This document shows, one piece after another, positions 35,144-44,268 of a stretch of DNA of 64,000 nucleotides. The first letter of the stretch is position 1, and every line of letters begins with the position of its first letter. Under the pieces are notes generated by a model that made no database searches, was not told the origin of the DNA, and worked only from the letters and a program-made list of their open reading frames with translations. Source of the stretch: Pedobacter changchengzhani. GTDB lineage: Bacteria; Bacteroidota; Bacteroidia; Sphingobacteriales; Sphingobacteriaceae. The stretch covers positions 62,001 through 126,000 of the forward strand of contig NZ_SJCY01000008.1 of the NCBI RefSeq assembly GCF_004354365.1, read 5' to 3'. Both the position numbers and the translations under genes were made by a program.

Positions 35144-37789
35144 TTATCTGTAAGTATTGTAGTAACCTTGTCTTTTACTCAATTTTAAATCCTGTAGAAT
35201 AGAGGCTTTAACTTTCAATGTAACCGAATAACTTTTGTAAGCACCGTAAGGCACCCAATTTATGCTCATATCCCAACAGTGTAAATCGCGGTATATGGCA
35301 ATGTTCATTGGCGTTAAGCCGTTATTTTTAAAATCGTAGCCCGAGTTAAAAGTAAACTTCCACTTGGGTGTTAAATTAAAATCACCATTAAAATTTAATG
35401 TATTCGAAACCGTCGAAATGTTTCCATCATTGGCATAATTAAAGGAATAGGAAAAACTAAAATTCCAAGGAATATTAAAATCGACAAAAGCGTTTGGATC
35501 TCTATTTATTGAGGCTAACTGTTCAGATTGTAATGGCGTCATGCCACTTTTTTCGGTCTGATCTTTTAATTTATCGTAATTTTCATTTTTCTTTTTTAAT
35601 GCTTCTGCGTTAAAACTGTAATCAAAAGAGAAACCAAAATTACTTAATCGAGGTAATTTTTTATCTTGCCATGCATACCGATCTACTCTATTTTTCCGAA
35701 CAAAAACACCGTTATTTAGTGAATCTCGAAGTACATAAGGATCTAAAGTACCATTGTAATTAATGCCCAATTTATCGGTAAACTGCGAACGCCCGCTAAA
35801 ACCAATTGTTGATAATTTATAGGTTGGCGCAACAAAATTGTACGAACCGCTAAAGCTTAACCCTTGAATAATGGGTATTTTTCGATCGCCAGTACCCGTG
35901 GTATCTTTTTTATCTTTTACTTTTAATTCTACCGTATTATCTAAACCAAAACCAATAGATGCCGATTTTGAGTTAAATGACCCACCAAAAGCACTCTGTT
36001 CGAAAATAGAATATTTAACAAATTTACCAAAACCATCATTAATTCGATTTCCAAATTGATCGACTGGTTCTTTATAAATACCGCCTGCAGTTGAAGTAAA
36101 ATCAGGATTGTACGATATGGAAACTGTGGGCGTCATCACGTGGCGCAACGCCTTTATATTACCTAAATGTTTAAATTCTCTCTTACCATAAACTTTCGTA
36201 CTCATACTGGTCGAAATATTATAGCTACCACCTCTTTTAAATCCACTTAGGGTATCAGTTCTAAAGGTATAAGTGCCATCGTCAAAACGAGTGTATCGTT
36301 TATCGATGGTTTGAAAATTCCAAACTTCGTTATAAGTACCGCCCATACTAAAGTTTAAATATTTTAGCGCAGTAAAAGACATACTTACCGGAATAGTATG
36401 TGCAAATCCTGTTTTTAATCTTTTTAAACCATCTGGCTGAAACAGCAAACTATCTTTTGTACTAATACTATTGATGGCTTGATTAGAATAACCGAGCGTT
36501 ATTTTTTGATACCATTTCTGCGTACCAACCCTATTTTTAGAATCGAATGGGCTAAACGTTGGCACGTTAAAAGATGCTGTAGGTAACCTAACAGAAACAT
36601 CTTTTGTGCTTAATGTTTGCTCACTACTAAAAGCCGTGGTTAAGTTCATTCCATTAGTAAAAGATTTTGCATAACTTATACTACTCGACATCGTATTTGT
36701 TGCAATTGCACGTTGATCGTAGCTGGTATTTGCAGCTGTGTTTCTAAAGTAATTGCTCGAACCTAGGTTTACGCTGGCGCCAAAAGTTGTACCGGGTCTG
36801 GCATTGGCATTTTGTTGGTGCGACCACGTTAAGTGAAACGTTTTAACCACATCCTGAATCCCCTCTAAACCATTTTTTGCACTGCTGTAATTAAAATTTA
36901 CGTTACCTGTATATTTATACCTTTTAATATAGTTAGAAATTAAATTGGTTTCATAAGATCCATTGGTGTAAATACTCCCCATAAATCTAGCATCCCAATA
37001 ATCGTTTAAACCCAAATAATAACCAGCATTCTGCAAAAAGAACCCTCTTGTAGCATCTTCGCCCGGTGTGGGCAAAATAAAACCTGATGTGCGTTTATTC
37101 GTTTTTGGGAAGAAAGCGAAAGGTAAACCGAACGGTGTGGGTACATCTTCGATAATTAAATAAGTTGGCCCAGTAATAATCTGTTTTTCGGTTACAATAC
37201 CTTTACTAATCATTAACCCGAAATGCGGATGGGGCAAATTACAAGTACTATACATTACATTTTTTATATGTAGTTCGTCGTCAACTTGCTTTTTACTTTG
37301 TCCGCCAGAGAAAAAGCCACCTTCTTGCTCAGAAAATACACTAAAAACTTTTGCTCGGGTAGTATTTGCATTATAATAAAGCGAATCGGCAATTGCAGAC
37401 CCTTCAGTACCCGATTTAAAAATAGGGCGACCAATGTATTTTTTAGATTTTGGATCAATTATCCCGCTAGCGAAAATGATATTGTTTTTCTTATCGTAAC
37501 GGATGTATTCTGCATCCAATTCAAAAGCATCATAAATTACCCGGGCTTCACCGTACAAATAAACAATATTATTGTCTTTACTTAAACGCACAGAATCTCT
37601 AGCTTTATACTCAATTTTATGATCTAAACCACTGGCTTTCTTTCCATTAAGTTTAGTAGTGTCGGTTTTATTTGTGTCTTGCTTAATTATCTGTTGACGA
37701 TAAAATGGAGAAAAAGCGTTAGCTTTACCAACACACAGTGTTAATAAAATGACAAAAAATAGTAAAATAGAGTTGCTTAGAAGTTTCAA
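35144..37789 (-). CDS. lptD: Putative LPS-assembly outer-membrane protein LptD
   Basis: This 881-aa outer-membrane protein should insert lipopolysaccharide in the outer leaflet together with LptE. A signal peptide (hydrophobic residues 8-25) precedes an OstA-like periplasmic domain (about 55-190: VRLSKDNNIVYLYGEARVIY and YIRYDKKNNIIFASGIID) and a long beta-barrel with many alternating aromatic strands, including TPFGLPFAFFPKTNKRTSGF. The start codon is TTG at 37789: an in-frame TAA lies 18-21 nt upstream and no other Met occurs before the signal peptide. It is divergent from the amidase genes with only 30 bp between, and is first in an operon with cinA. Confidence 0.88.
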   Translation of the reverse strand: MKLLSNSILLFFVILLTLCVGKANAFSPFYRQQIIKQDTNKTDTTKLNGKKASGLDHKIEYKARDSVRLSKDNNIVYLYGEARVIYDAFELDAEYIRYDKKNNIIFASGIIDPKSKKYIGRPIFKSGTEGSAIADSLYYNANTTRAKVFSVFSEQEGGFFSGGQSKKQVDDELHIKNVMYSTCNLPHPHFGLMISKGIVTEKQIITGPTYLIIEDVPTPFGLPFAFFPKTNKRTSGFILPTPGEDATRGFFLQNAGYYLGLNDYWDARFMGSIYTNGSYETNLISNYIKRYKYTGNVNFNYSSAKNGLEGIQDVVKTFHLTWSHQQNANARPGTTFGASVNLGSSNYFRNTAANTSYDQRAIATNTMSSSISYAKSFTNGMNLTTAFSSEQTLSTKDVSVRLPTASFNVPTFSPFDSKNRVGTQKWYQKITLGYSNQAINSISTKDSLLFQPDGLKRLKTGFAHTIPVSMSFTALKYLNFSMGGTYNEVWNFQTIDKRYTRFDDGTYTFRTDTLSGFKRGGSYNISTSMSTKVYGKREFKHLGNIKALRHVMTPTVSISYNPDFTSTAGGIYKEPVDQFGNRINDGFGKFVKYSIFEQSAFGGSFNSKSASIGFGLDNTVELKVKDKKDTTGTGDRKIPIIQGLSFSGSYNFVAPTYKLSTIGFSGRSQFTDKLGINYNGTLDPYVLRDSLNNGVFVRKNRVDRYAWQDKKLPRLSNFGFSFDYSFNAEALKKKNENYDKLKDQTEKSGMTPLQSEQLASINRDPNAFVDFNIPWNFSFSYSFNYANDGNISTVSNTLNFNGDFNLTPKWKFTFNSGYDFKNNGLTPMNIAIYRDLHCWDMSINWVPYGAYKSYSVTLKVKASILQDLKLSKRQGYYNTYR

Positions 37790-37813
37790 ATTCGTATTTG
37801 AATGTTATTTTTG
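37785..37813. promoter_or_regulatory. Compact divergent lptD/amidase control region
   Basis: The 30-bp gap holds an inverted repeat TTCAAAT-TCGT-ATTTGAA (37785-37802) that covers the lptD start codon, and a plus-strand TATTTTTG box (37806-37813) ending 6 nt before the amidase ATG. With so little room, promoters for either direction must overlap the opposite gene or its start. Confidence 0.4.
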
Positions 37814-37819
37814 CAATAA

Positions 37820-38728
37820 ATGTTTAATCAAAAACGTTCAAAATTAGTGAAAAATATACCATTGATAGACCTAAAAAAAATATTAGCCATTATTATTTGC
37901 ATTACCGTAGTTAATTGCATTAATAATCAGGCATTTGCGCAAAATTATAAAATTAAAACAATTGTTATCGATGCGGGCCATGGAGGTAAAGATGGCTCTA
38001 CCCGTGGACTTTACTCGAAAGAAAAAGACGTTGCATTAAGAACCGCCCTTAATTTGGGTAAGGCTTTACAAGATAGTTTGAAAGATGTAAAAATAATTTA
38101 CACCCGCACAACCGATGTTTTTGTTCCTTTATACGAACGGATAAATATTGCTAACAACGCAAAGGCAGATTTATTTTTCTGTATTCACCTTAATGATATG
38201 CCTGTTCGTGTATCGAGAGTGTTTGATTACTATAAAAAAGTTAGAGGTAAAAAAGTTGCGGTTTACAGAACAGTAACGTCTAAAAGTACTTCCACTCGTG
38301 GTACTGAAACTTTCATATCAGGCTCTGGACGAGTTGATGAACAAGATGAAGTGATTAAAAGAGAAAATGCGGCTATCTTTTTGGAGGATAATTACCAGAA
38401 AAACTACGAAGGTTTTATTGCGAACACGCCAGAAAGCGACATTTTTACTTCGCTGATGAAACAAACTAATAGAGATAGAAGTAGTAAGCTTGCTTTAATG
38501 TTGCAACAAGAATATGTAAGAGATGGACGCGTAAATCGTGGTGTACAAGAGAAAAGTTTAGCCGTTTTGGCAAGAGCATCAATGCCTGCTATACTTACCG
38601 AAATCGGTTTTCTTTGTAATCCTGAGGAAGAAGATTACATGAATTCTGAAGAAGGACAAAAACAAATTGTAGATGGTTTTGTAAGGGCTATAAAAAATTA
38701 CAAAAAATTAGCTGAAACCTCTTTTTAA
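37820..38728 (+). CDS. N-acetylmuramoyl-L-alanine amidase (Amidase_3), copy 1
   Basis: This 302-aa zinc amidase cleaves the bond between muramic acid and L-alanine and is used in cell separation and peptidoglycan turnover. An N-terminal signal or anchor (about residues 17-40, ending NQAFAQ) leads into IKTIVIDAGHGGKDGSTRG with the first zinc His. The second His is in FFCIHLNDMP and the catalytic Glu in PAILTEIGFLCNPEEEDYM. An insertion of about 40 residues (about 155-195) before the end of the domain is typical of AmiB/AmiC-like enzymes carrying a regulatory helix. A closely similar copy follows 15 bp downstream. Confidence 0.93.
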   Translation: MFNQKRSKLVKNIPLIDLKKILAIIICITVVNCINNQAFAQNYKIKTIVIDAGHGGKDGSTRGLYSKEKDVALRTALNLGKALQDSLKDVKIIYTRTTDVFVPLYERINIANNAKADLFFCIHLNDMPVRVSRVFDYYKKVRGKKVAVYRTVTSKSTSTRGTETFISGSGRVDEQDEVIKRENAAIFLEDNYQKNYEGFIANTPESDIFTSLMKQTNRDRSSKLALMLQQEYVRDGRVNRGVQEKSLAVLARASMPAILTEIGFLCNPEEEDYMNSEEGQKQIVDGFVRAIKNYKKLAETSF

Positions 38729-38743
38729 AAAAACCTATTAAAA

Positions 38744-39526
38744 ATGAAGCTTAACCTTCTAAGAATATTCTTTTGCGTACTTGCTATTTTTTCTGCCCTA
38801 CCAACTGTAAATGCACAAGGTTATAAAATTAAAACAATTGTTATAGATCCTGGGCATGGTGGAAATAAACCGGGCGCTTCGGGTAGTTATTCAAAAGAAA
38901 AGGATGTTGCGCTAAAAATTGCTTTAAAATTGGGCGAAAAGCTAAAAACTGATTTACCCAGTATAAAAGTTATTTTTACGAGAAAAAAAGATATTGACGT
39001 AGATTTGTACCGCAGAGCAGAAATTGCAAACAATGCAGATGCAGATTTATTTATTTCGATTCACTGTAATTCTATGCCTGGGCATAACAAAACTACCAAA
39101 GGAACGGAAACCTTGGTAGCAGGCTCTCATAGACTTAAAGAGCAAGATGCTGCGATACGCGAAAATGCAGATATAAAGCTAGAGAAGAATTATAAGACAA
39201 AATATGATGGTTACGACCCGAACGATCCGGCGACTTTTATATTTTTATCACTATTAAAAAACACCTTTAGAGATAAAAGCATTAAGTTTGCAAAACTTAT
39301 ACAAACTAATTACGTTGCCGATGGTAAAAGATTTAGTAGAGGCGTAAAGGAACAAGGGGTTTTGGTTTTGCAAAGGTGTGGAATGCCTGCCGTTTTAACT
39401 GAGGTTGGATTTATATCAAACACACTGGAAGAAAAATACATAAACTCAGAAAAGGGCCAAAACGAAATTGCAAATGCTATTTTAAAGTCTATTAAAACCT
39501 ATAAAAAACAAATAGAAGTAAAATAG
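38744..39526 (+). CDS. N-acetylmuramoyl-L-alanine amidase (Amidase_3), copy 2
   Basis: This 260-aa paralogue of the preceding amidase has the same architecture: signal peptide (about residues 1-24, ending VNAQG), IKTIVIDPGHGGNKPGASG with the first zinc ligand, LFISIHCNSMPGHN with the second, and MPAVLTEVGFISNTLEEKYI with the catalytic Glu. The shared sequence YKIKTIVID-GHGG-YSKEKDVAL suggests a tandem duplication. It is somewhat shorter than copy 1, mainly at the N-terminus and in the inserted region. The MlaD-like gene follows after 166 bp. Confidence 0.93.
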   Translation: MKLNLLRIFFCVLAIFSALPTVNAQGYKIKTIVIDPGHGGNKPGASGSYSKEKDVALKIALKLGEKLKTDLPSIKVIFTRKKDIDVDLYRRAEIANNADADLFISIHCNSMPGHNKTTKGTETLVAGSHRLKEQDAAIRENADIKLEKNYKTKYDGYDPNDPATFIFLSLLKNTFRDKSIKFAKLIQTNYVADGKRFSRGVKEQGVLVLQRCGMPAVLTEVGFISNTLEEKYINSEKGQNEIANAILKSIKTYKKQIEVK

Positions 39527-39644
39527 TTTTTACACGTTGTGTAAATTTTTTAAAAAAATACATTTATAAACAAACAAAATAAAGCTTATTGATATTGTAG
39601 TTGAAATTAATTTACGATTAATTTAATCAACAATTAAAATGCTT

Positions 39645-39678
39645 AGCATGTAATCCACTTCATTGTCGGTTACATGCT
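39645..39678 (+). promoter_or_regulatory. Hairpin in the mlaD leader
   Basis: Arms AGCATGTAA (39645-39653) and TTACATGCT (39670-39678) can pair over 9 bp, extended by CC/GG after a one-base bulge, 14 nt before the mlaD ATG. The 13-bp palindrome GATTAATTTAATC lies at 39616-39628. There is no T run, so it is more likely a leader structure than a terminator. Confidence 0.4.
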
Positions 39679-39692
39679 ATAAAATAAACAAC

Positions 39693-40646
39693 ATGAAAAT
39701 TAAGAACGAAACCAAAGTAGGTATTTTAGCAGCATTTGCAATTGCGCTATTAATTATTGGATATAATTTTTTAAAAGGAAATTCAATATTTTCTAGCGAA
39801 ACCAACTTGCTTGCAAAATATTCTCGCGTAGATGGATTAACGGTTTCTAAACCCATTTTAATTAATGGCTATCAAATTGGTAGAGTAGCTAAACTGGAGT
39901 TGCAGAATGACGGAACGATTATGGCAACTTTGAGCATTAAAAGTAAATATCCTATTCCAGAAAATAGTATTGCACGCTTAGAAGGGACAGATTTACTTGG
40001 TAGCAAGGCGATTATTATGGAATTGGGAAATTCGAAAAAGATGGCGGAGGAAGGTTTTGTATTAAATGCCAATGTAGAAAAAGGCTTAATGGAGCAGGTT
40101 GAACCTATCCAAAAGAAAGCTGAAATGATTATTACAAAAATGGACTCGGTTTTAAGCAGTGTGAATACTATTCTAAATCCTAACTTACAGAAAAATGTAG
40201 ATAGAAGTTTTAACAGTATTGCCGAAACTTTAGGTTCATTGGAAACAACTTCGAAAAAGGTAGATGCAATGGTAGGTTCTGAAAGTAAAAGGATTTCAGC
40301 AATTTTTTCAAACGTTGAAGGTATTACTGCCAACTTAAATAACAACAGTCAGAAAATTACCGATATATTAACCAACATTAACTCTGTTACAGATCAAATT
40401 GCAGCGGCAAACTTTAAACAAACGCTTACCAATGCAAACCAAGCCATTGCAGATTTGCAGGGTGTAATTACCAATATGAAAGATGGTAAAGGGAGTTTGG
40501 GTTTGTTACTTAACGATACCAAGTTATATGATAATTTGAATAGCGCTTCAAAAAACCTGGATAATTTAATGATTGATTTAAAGGCTAATCCGAAACGGTA
40601 CGTACACTTCTCTGTATTTGGAGGTGGCAACAAAACGGATAAATAA
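39693..40646 (+). CDS. MlaD/MCE-family lipid-transport protein
   Basis: This protein of about 317 aa is anchored in the inner membrane by one N-terminal segment (VGILAAFAIALLIIGYNFL, residues 8-26) with an MCE domain at about 35-110 (KYSRVDGLTVSKPILINGYQ, then GSKAIIMELG). A long helical or coiled-coil region of about 170 residues rich in Asn and Ser follows. MCE proteins form hexameric tubes that carry phospholipids between membranes. The frame opens at a TTG at 39663, but MKIKNETKVG at 39693 is the natural start. No MlaE/MlaF genes are adjacent, though the position after the lptD/amidase cluster fits an envelope role. Confidence 0.88.
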   Translation: MKIKNETKVGILAAFAIALLIIGYNFLKGNSIFSSETNLLAKYSRVDGLTVSKPILINGYQIGRVAKLELQNDGTIMATLSIKSKYPIPENSIARLEGTDLLGSKAIIMELGNSKKMAEEGFVLNANVEKGLMEQVEPIQKKAEMIITKMDSVLSSVNTILNPNLQKNVDRSFNSIAETLGSLETTSKKVDAMVGSESKRISAIFSNVEGITANLNNNSQKITDILTNINSVTDQIAAANFKQTLTNANQAIADLQGVITNMKDGKGSLGLLLNDTKLYDNLNSASKNLDNLMIDLKANPKRYVHFSVFGGGNKTDK

Positions 40647-40659
40647 AATTACTAATCAT

Positions 40660-40697
40660 AAAAAAAGTCGTTCAGTGCAAACCGAACGACTTTTTTT
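40660..40697. terminator. Bidirectional terminator between mlaD-like gene and rnz
   Basis: A 13-bp stem AAAAAAGTCGTTC paired with GAACGACTTTTTT and a 10-nt loop lies between two convergent genes and can stop transcription from both sides. Confidence 0.88.
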
Positions 40698-40715
40698 GTG
40701 TCTTAATAAAAAGCT

Positions 40716-41621
40716 TTACAGCTGAAATGTTCTTCCTTCGATAGCCAATTCGGTATTTTCGAAAACAGACTGCGCCTCTTCTAAAAGCATTTGGAGGGTT
40801 TTATATCTCGATGAGAAATGACCAATCAGTAATTTATGAACATGATTAATTTTTGCAATTTCTCCAGCCTGAAGTGCAGTTGTATGGTGCGTTTCGTTCG
40901 CGCGATCTAATAAATCATTCATAAAAGTAGCCTCGTGGTACAGCGTATCGCAATTCTTTATTGTAGGAAAATAACGTTCATCAAATAACGTATCCGAACA
41001 ATATGCGTAACTCCGTGGTGCTTCTGCAGGTGTAGTATAATCGTTACTCAAAAGCATTTTACCATCTGGCAATTCTACATCCATTCCCTTTTTAAGCAAA
41101 GTATAATAAGCCATAGAAATAGTGTCGGCTTTATCTTTGATAAGTTTATGCTGGCGTTGTTTCTGTTCGAAAATAAAGCCTGTACAAGGTATGCGGTGAT
41201 TTAAAATGATTGTTTTTACACTTAGGTCACTATTTTCAAAAATGACCTCAGAGGCGCTGGTGTTGGTGGGAAAAAAATCCAACTGGTATCTTAGGTTTGT
41301 GTCTGAGTATTTGAATTGGATTTCTAAAATTTCTAAAAGTTGTGGTGGACCAAAAATTTGCATAGGCTTGGTACGCCCATTAAGGTGCATGCTGGATAGC
41401 AATCCAATTAATCCAAAATAATGATCGCCATGTAAATGGCTGATGAAAATATAATCGATACGGGCGGCCTTAAGGTTAAATTTAATAAGTTGCTGTTGCG
41501 TACCTTCGCCACAATCTATTAAATAACATTTTTCGTTACAATTTAACAACTGCGCAGTTGGATTACGGTTAAAAACCGGCGTTGCAGAACTACTCCCTAA
41601 AATCGTTACCTCGAACTTCAT
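40716..41621 (-). CDS. rnz: Ribonuclease Z
   Basis: RNase Z trims the 3' trailer of tRNA precursors. The 301-aa metallo-beta-lactamase-fold protein has the N-terminal ILGSSSATPVFNRNPTAQ, the zinc motif FISHLHGDHYFGLIGLL (HxHxDH, about residues 56-72), the exosite region around FGPPQLLEI, and further ligands in YAYCSDTLFDE, LYHEATF and LIGHFSSRY. Length equals bacterial short-form RNase Z. It lies downstream of the STAS gene on the same strand, separated by a terminator. Confidence 0.95.
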   Translation of the reverse strand: MKFEVTILGSSSATPVFNRNPTAQLLNCNEKCYLIDCGEGTQQQLIKFNLKAARIDYIFISHLHGDHYFGLIGLLSSMHLNGRTKPMQIFGPPQLLEILEIQFKYSDTNLRYQLDFFPTNTSASEVIFENSDLSVKTIILNHRIPCTGFIFEQKQRQHKLIKDKADTISMAYYTLLKKGMDVELPDGKMLLSNDYTTPAEAPRSYAYCSDTLFDERYFPTIKNCDTLYHEATFMNDLLDRANETHHTTALQAGEIAKINHVHKLLIGHFSSRYKTLQMLLEEAQSVFENTELAIEGRTFQL

Positions 41622-41636
41622 TTTCCTAAGATATAA

Positions 41637-41669
41637 AAAGCCCCGTAGATATGAAAACTACGAGGCTTT
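41637..41669 (-). terminator. Terminator after the STAS-domain gene
   Basis: Stem AAAGCC-CGTAG with CTACG-GGCTTT (one mismatch) and a 9-nt loop is followed on the minus strand by a T run, 20 bp after the STAS gene stop. Confidence 0.8.
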
Positions 41670-41689
41670 ATTTGATACATATAAGTCTT

Positions 41690-42067
41690 TTATTTATCGC
41701 CTCTAAACTCTTTTTCCAACTCATCCATAAAAATAAAATCAGTTGCTTCTTCTAATGTATTAACAAACGTTACCGATTGAAATATGTTTGATAATTCTAT
41801 AATCGGCGCAATTTCATCATTTATGCCTGTTACAATGAATAAGCCTTTAGCGGTTTTGCATAGTCTATCGCCCACCAATAAGCAACTTAAATCTTGCGCG
41901 TCGTTACATTCTTTAACGTGACTTAAATCAACAATAATGTTCTTAAATCCTGCTGCATTTAGTAGATACAATTCAGATTTTAAACCTGGTGCATTATCGT
42001 TTGTAAACTTAGTTTCTTCTAGTTTTAAGGTTACGTATTTATCGTGTTTATCTAATGAAAATTTCAT
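41690..42067 (-). CDS. STAS-domain protein (anti-sigma-factor-antagonist-like)
   Basis: This 125-aa single-domain STAS protein has LDKHDKYVTLKLEETKFTND at the N-terminus and the characteristic loop NIIVDLSHVKECNDAQDLSC (about residues 39-58). In SpoIIAA-like proteins a Ser or Thr is phosphorylated at the position of Asn-Asp-Ala here, so regulation by phosphorylation looks unlikely or altered. It is probably a regulatory binding partner, but no anti-sigma kinase is nearby. It starts 42 bp after the purC stop, same strand. Confidence 0.8.
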   Translation of the reverse strand: MKFSLDKHDKYVTLKLEETKFTNDNAPGLKSELYLLNAAGFKNIIVDLSHVKECNDAQDLSCLLVGDRLCKTAKGLFIVTGINDEIAPIIELSNIFQSVTFVNTLEEATDFIFMDELEKEFRGDK

Positions 42068-42109
42068 GGTTCTAAATATAAGGTTACTAATGTATCAATT
42101 TCTAGCTAA

Positions 42110-43054
42110 TTATAGTGTTTCAATTGCTTTAAGTACATTGGATTGAATACGATCAGAAATTGCATTAGCATCTGCTTTAACAAACTTTTCGCCCACAATT
42201 TTTTCGTAAAGCTCGATATATCTTTCAGAAATAGAATCTACAATTTCGGGCGTCATTTCTGGTACAACTTGGCCATCTTTACCCTGGAAACCATTCTCAA
42301 TTAGCCATTTCCGTACAAACTCTTTAGAAAGTTGTTTCTGTGGTTCATCAGCATCTTGACGGTCTTGATAACCATCAGCATAAAAATAACGAGACGAGTC
42401 TGGCGTATGAATTTCATCAATCAAATAAATCACACCATCAGCCATTCCAAATTCATATTTAGTATCTACCAAAATCAATCCGCTTTTAGCTGCAATTTCG
42501 GTTCCACGTTGGTATAAAGCAAAAGTATATTGTTCCAATTTTTCGTAATCGGTAATAGATACAATACCTTTAGCTAAAATATCTTCCTTAGAAATATCTT
42601 CATCATGCCCTACTGATGCTTTTGTGGTGGGGGTAATAATTGGCTGAGGCAACTTATCGTTCTCTTTTAAACCATCAGGCAACGCAACGCCACACACCGA
42701 ACGTTTACCGGCACTATATTCGCGCCAAGCATGCCCAGCAAGGTAACCCCTAATTACCATTTCTACTTTAAAGGGTTCGCAAATGCGACCAATTGTAACC
42801 ATCGGATCTGCAACATTAAGCACCCAATTTGGAACAATATCCTGCGTAGCAGTTAAAAATTTAGCTGCAATTTGGTTTAAAACCTGCCCCTTAAAAGGAA
42901 TAGCTTCTGGCAATACTACGTCGAATGCCGAAATACGATCAGAGACTACCATAACCATAAATTTATCGGCTATTGTATAAACATCACGCACTTTACCTTT
43001 GTAAAAATTGCTTTGATTTGGGAAATTAAAATGGGTTTCTTTTAGTGCTTTCAT
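42110..43054 (-). CDS. purC: Phosphoribosylaminoimidazole-succinocarboxamide synthase PurC
   Basis: PurC joins CAIR with aspartate using ATP in purine synthesis. The protein of 314 aa starts [20 protein letters not shown], followed by [20 protein letters not shown], a signature ATP-binding start, then [20 protein letters not shown] and [14 protein letters not shown]. It is the long-form SAICAR synthetase common in Bacteroidota and eukaryotes. The reading frame continues upstream to 43156, but those 34 residues are translated repeat sequence (see 43065-43200), so the ATG at 43054 is the right start. Confidence 0.95.
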   Translation of the reverse strand: MKALKETHFNFPNQSNFYKGKVRDVYTIADKFMVMVVSDRISAFDVVLPEAIPFKGQVLNQIAAKFLTATQDIVPNWVLNVADPMVTIGRICEPFKVEMVIRGYLAGHAWREYSAGKRSVCGVALPDGLKENDKLPQPIITPTTKASVGHDEDISKEDILAKGIVSITDYEKLEQYTFALYQRGTEIAAKSGLILVDTKYEFGMADGVIYLIDEIHTPDSSRYFYADGYQDRQDADEPQKQLSKEFVRKWLIENGFQGKDGQVVPEMTPEIVDSISERYIELYEKIVGEKFVKADANAISDRIQSNVLKAIETL

Positions 43055-43064
43055 GAGGGTATAA

Positions 43065-43200
43065 AAATAGGAAAAAAAGCTGAAAGTCGGAAAGTCCGGA
43101 AAGACCGAAAGTTGGGAAAAGTCAGGGTTTCTAGCGAAAAGAAGATACCCCCACATTTTATACGCCTATAACTTCCCGACTTTCGGACTGAAAACTTTCA
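43065..43200. repeat. Imperfect long inverted repeat upstream of purC
   Basis: The left side (AAAAGCTGAAAGTCGGAAAG, then GACCGAAAGTTGGGAAAAGT) and right side (CCCGACTTTCGGACTGAAAA followed by CTTTCAGCC) are complementary in large part, and each is made of repeated GAAAGTC/CCGAAAG words. It lies between phoH stop and purC start and would be in the purC leader. It creates a false N-terminal extension of the purC frame. Confidence 0.6.
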
Positions 43201-43205
43201 GCCTT

Positions 43206-44165
43206 TTACTGAATATCGCCGTAGGCTTTTAAAATATCTTTAACCAACTTATGCCTCACCACATCTTCGCCACTTAAGTAAACAATATCAATACCTTTTA
43301 TACCTTCTAAAATACGTAAACCGGTAAACAAACCCGACATTGTTTTTTTAGGTAAATCGATTTGGGTAACGTCGCCGGTTACAATAAATTTAGCTGTTGG
43401 ACCCATACGTGTTAAAAACATTTTCAACTGCATATCGGTCGCATTTTGTGCTTCATCTAAAATTACGAAGCAATTATCTAACGTACGGCCACGCATAAAA
43501 GCCAAAGGTGCAATTTCGATCGTACGATTTTCTAAATAAAATTTCAGTTTTTCAGCAGGAATCATATCATCAAGTGCGTCATAAAGCGGACGCAAGTAAG
43601 GATCAATTTTTTCTTTTAAATCGCCCGGTAAAAAACCAAGATTTTCACCAGCTTCAACTGCTGGTCGCGTTAAAATAATGCGTTTAATTTCTTTGTTTTT
43701 TAGGGCTCTAACGGCCAATGCAACCGCTGTATAGGTTTTACCAGTTCCGGCCGGACCGATTGCAAACAGAATATCGTTTTTAGCAATACTGGTAACCATT
43801 TTACGCTGATTTGCCGTTCTCGCTTTTACTAATAATCCGTTGGTGCCAAATACAATTACTTCTCCGCCCCCGCCTGTTGGTACTTCTAAGTCCTTTTTCT
43901 CAACTGGATTTGCTTTTTCGCCTAAAAGTGCTTCCACATCGTTATTGCTGAGCGAACTATATTTTTCTAGGTGGGCAACAAGTTGGTTAAACTTATCTTC
44001 AAATACTTTAAGTTCCTGTTCATCACCGAGTGCCTTTATTTCATTACCCCTTGCCACAAGTTTCAACTTCGGGAAAGCAGCTTTGATCATTTCATAATTC
44101 TCGTTTCCCATACCCCAAAACAGAGCAGGATTTACGGTTTCTAGGGTTAATTTTATTTCGTTCAA
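43206..44165 (-). CDS. PhoH-family ATPase
   Basis: This 319-aa PhoH-like protein is a P-loop ATPase related to the N-terminal part of SF1 helicases, linked to RNA metabolism and often near ybeY. Walker A FAIGPAGTGKTYTAVALAV is at about residues 132-150, Walker B in CFVILDEAQNATDMQLKMFL (about 229-248), with FIVTGDVTQIDLP as the sensor motif. The start codon is TTG at 44165: an in-frame TAA occurs five codons upstream and no nearby Met offers an alternative before the conserved N-terminal region. It precedes purC on the same strand, about 150 bp apart. Confidence 0.93.
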   Translation of the reverse strand: MNEIKLTLETVNPALFWGMGNENYEMIKAAFPKLKLVARGNEIKALGDEQELKVFEDKFNQLVAHLEKYSSLSNNDVEALLGEKANPVEKKDLEVPTGGGGEVIVFGTNGLLVKARTANQRKMVTSIAKNDILFAIGPAGTGKTYTAVALAVRALKNKEIKRIILTRPAVEAGENLGFLPGDLKEKIDPYLRPLYDALDDMIPAEKLKFYLENRTIEIAPLAFMRGRTLDNCFVILDEAQNATDMQLKMFLTRMGPTAKFIVTGDVTQIDLPKKTMSGLFTGLRILEGIKGIDIVYLSGEDVVRHKLVKDILKAYGDIQ

Positions 44166-44268
44166 ATTGTAGTATTTTTAAACTTTTGGGGTGTATATTA
44201 ATTAAAATTTGAATATTTGTAAGCAATGAGGCCTATACACAAGAATAAGCATAAATAATTTAATTTTA

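Noticed and set aside
43054..43156. 34-residue N-terminal extension of PurC
   Set aside because: The extension is translated repeat sequence, and the SAICAR synthetase homology starts at the ATG at 43054.
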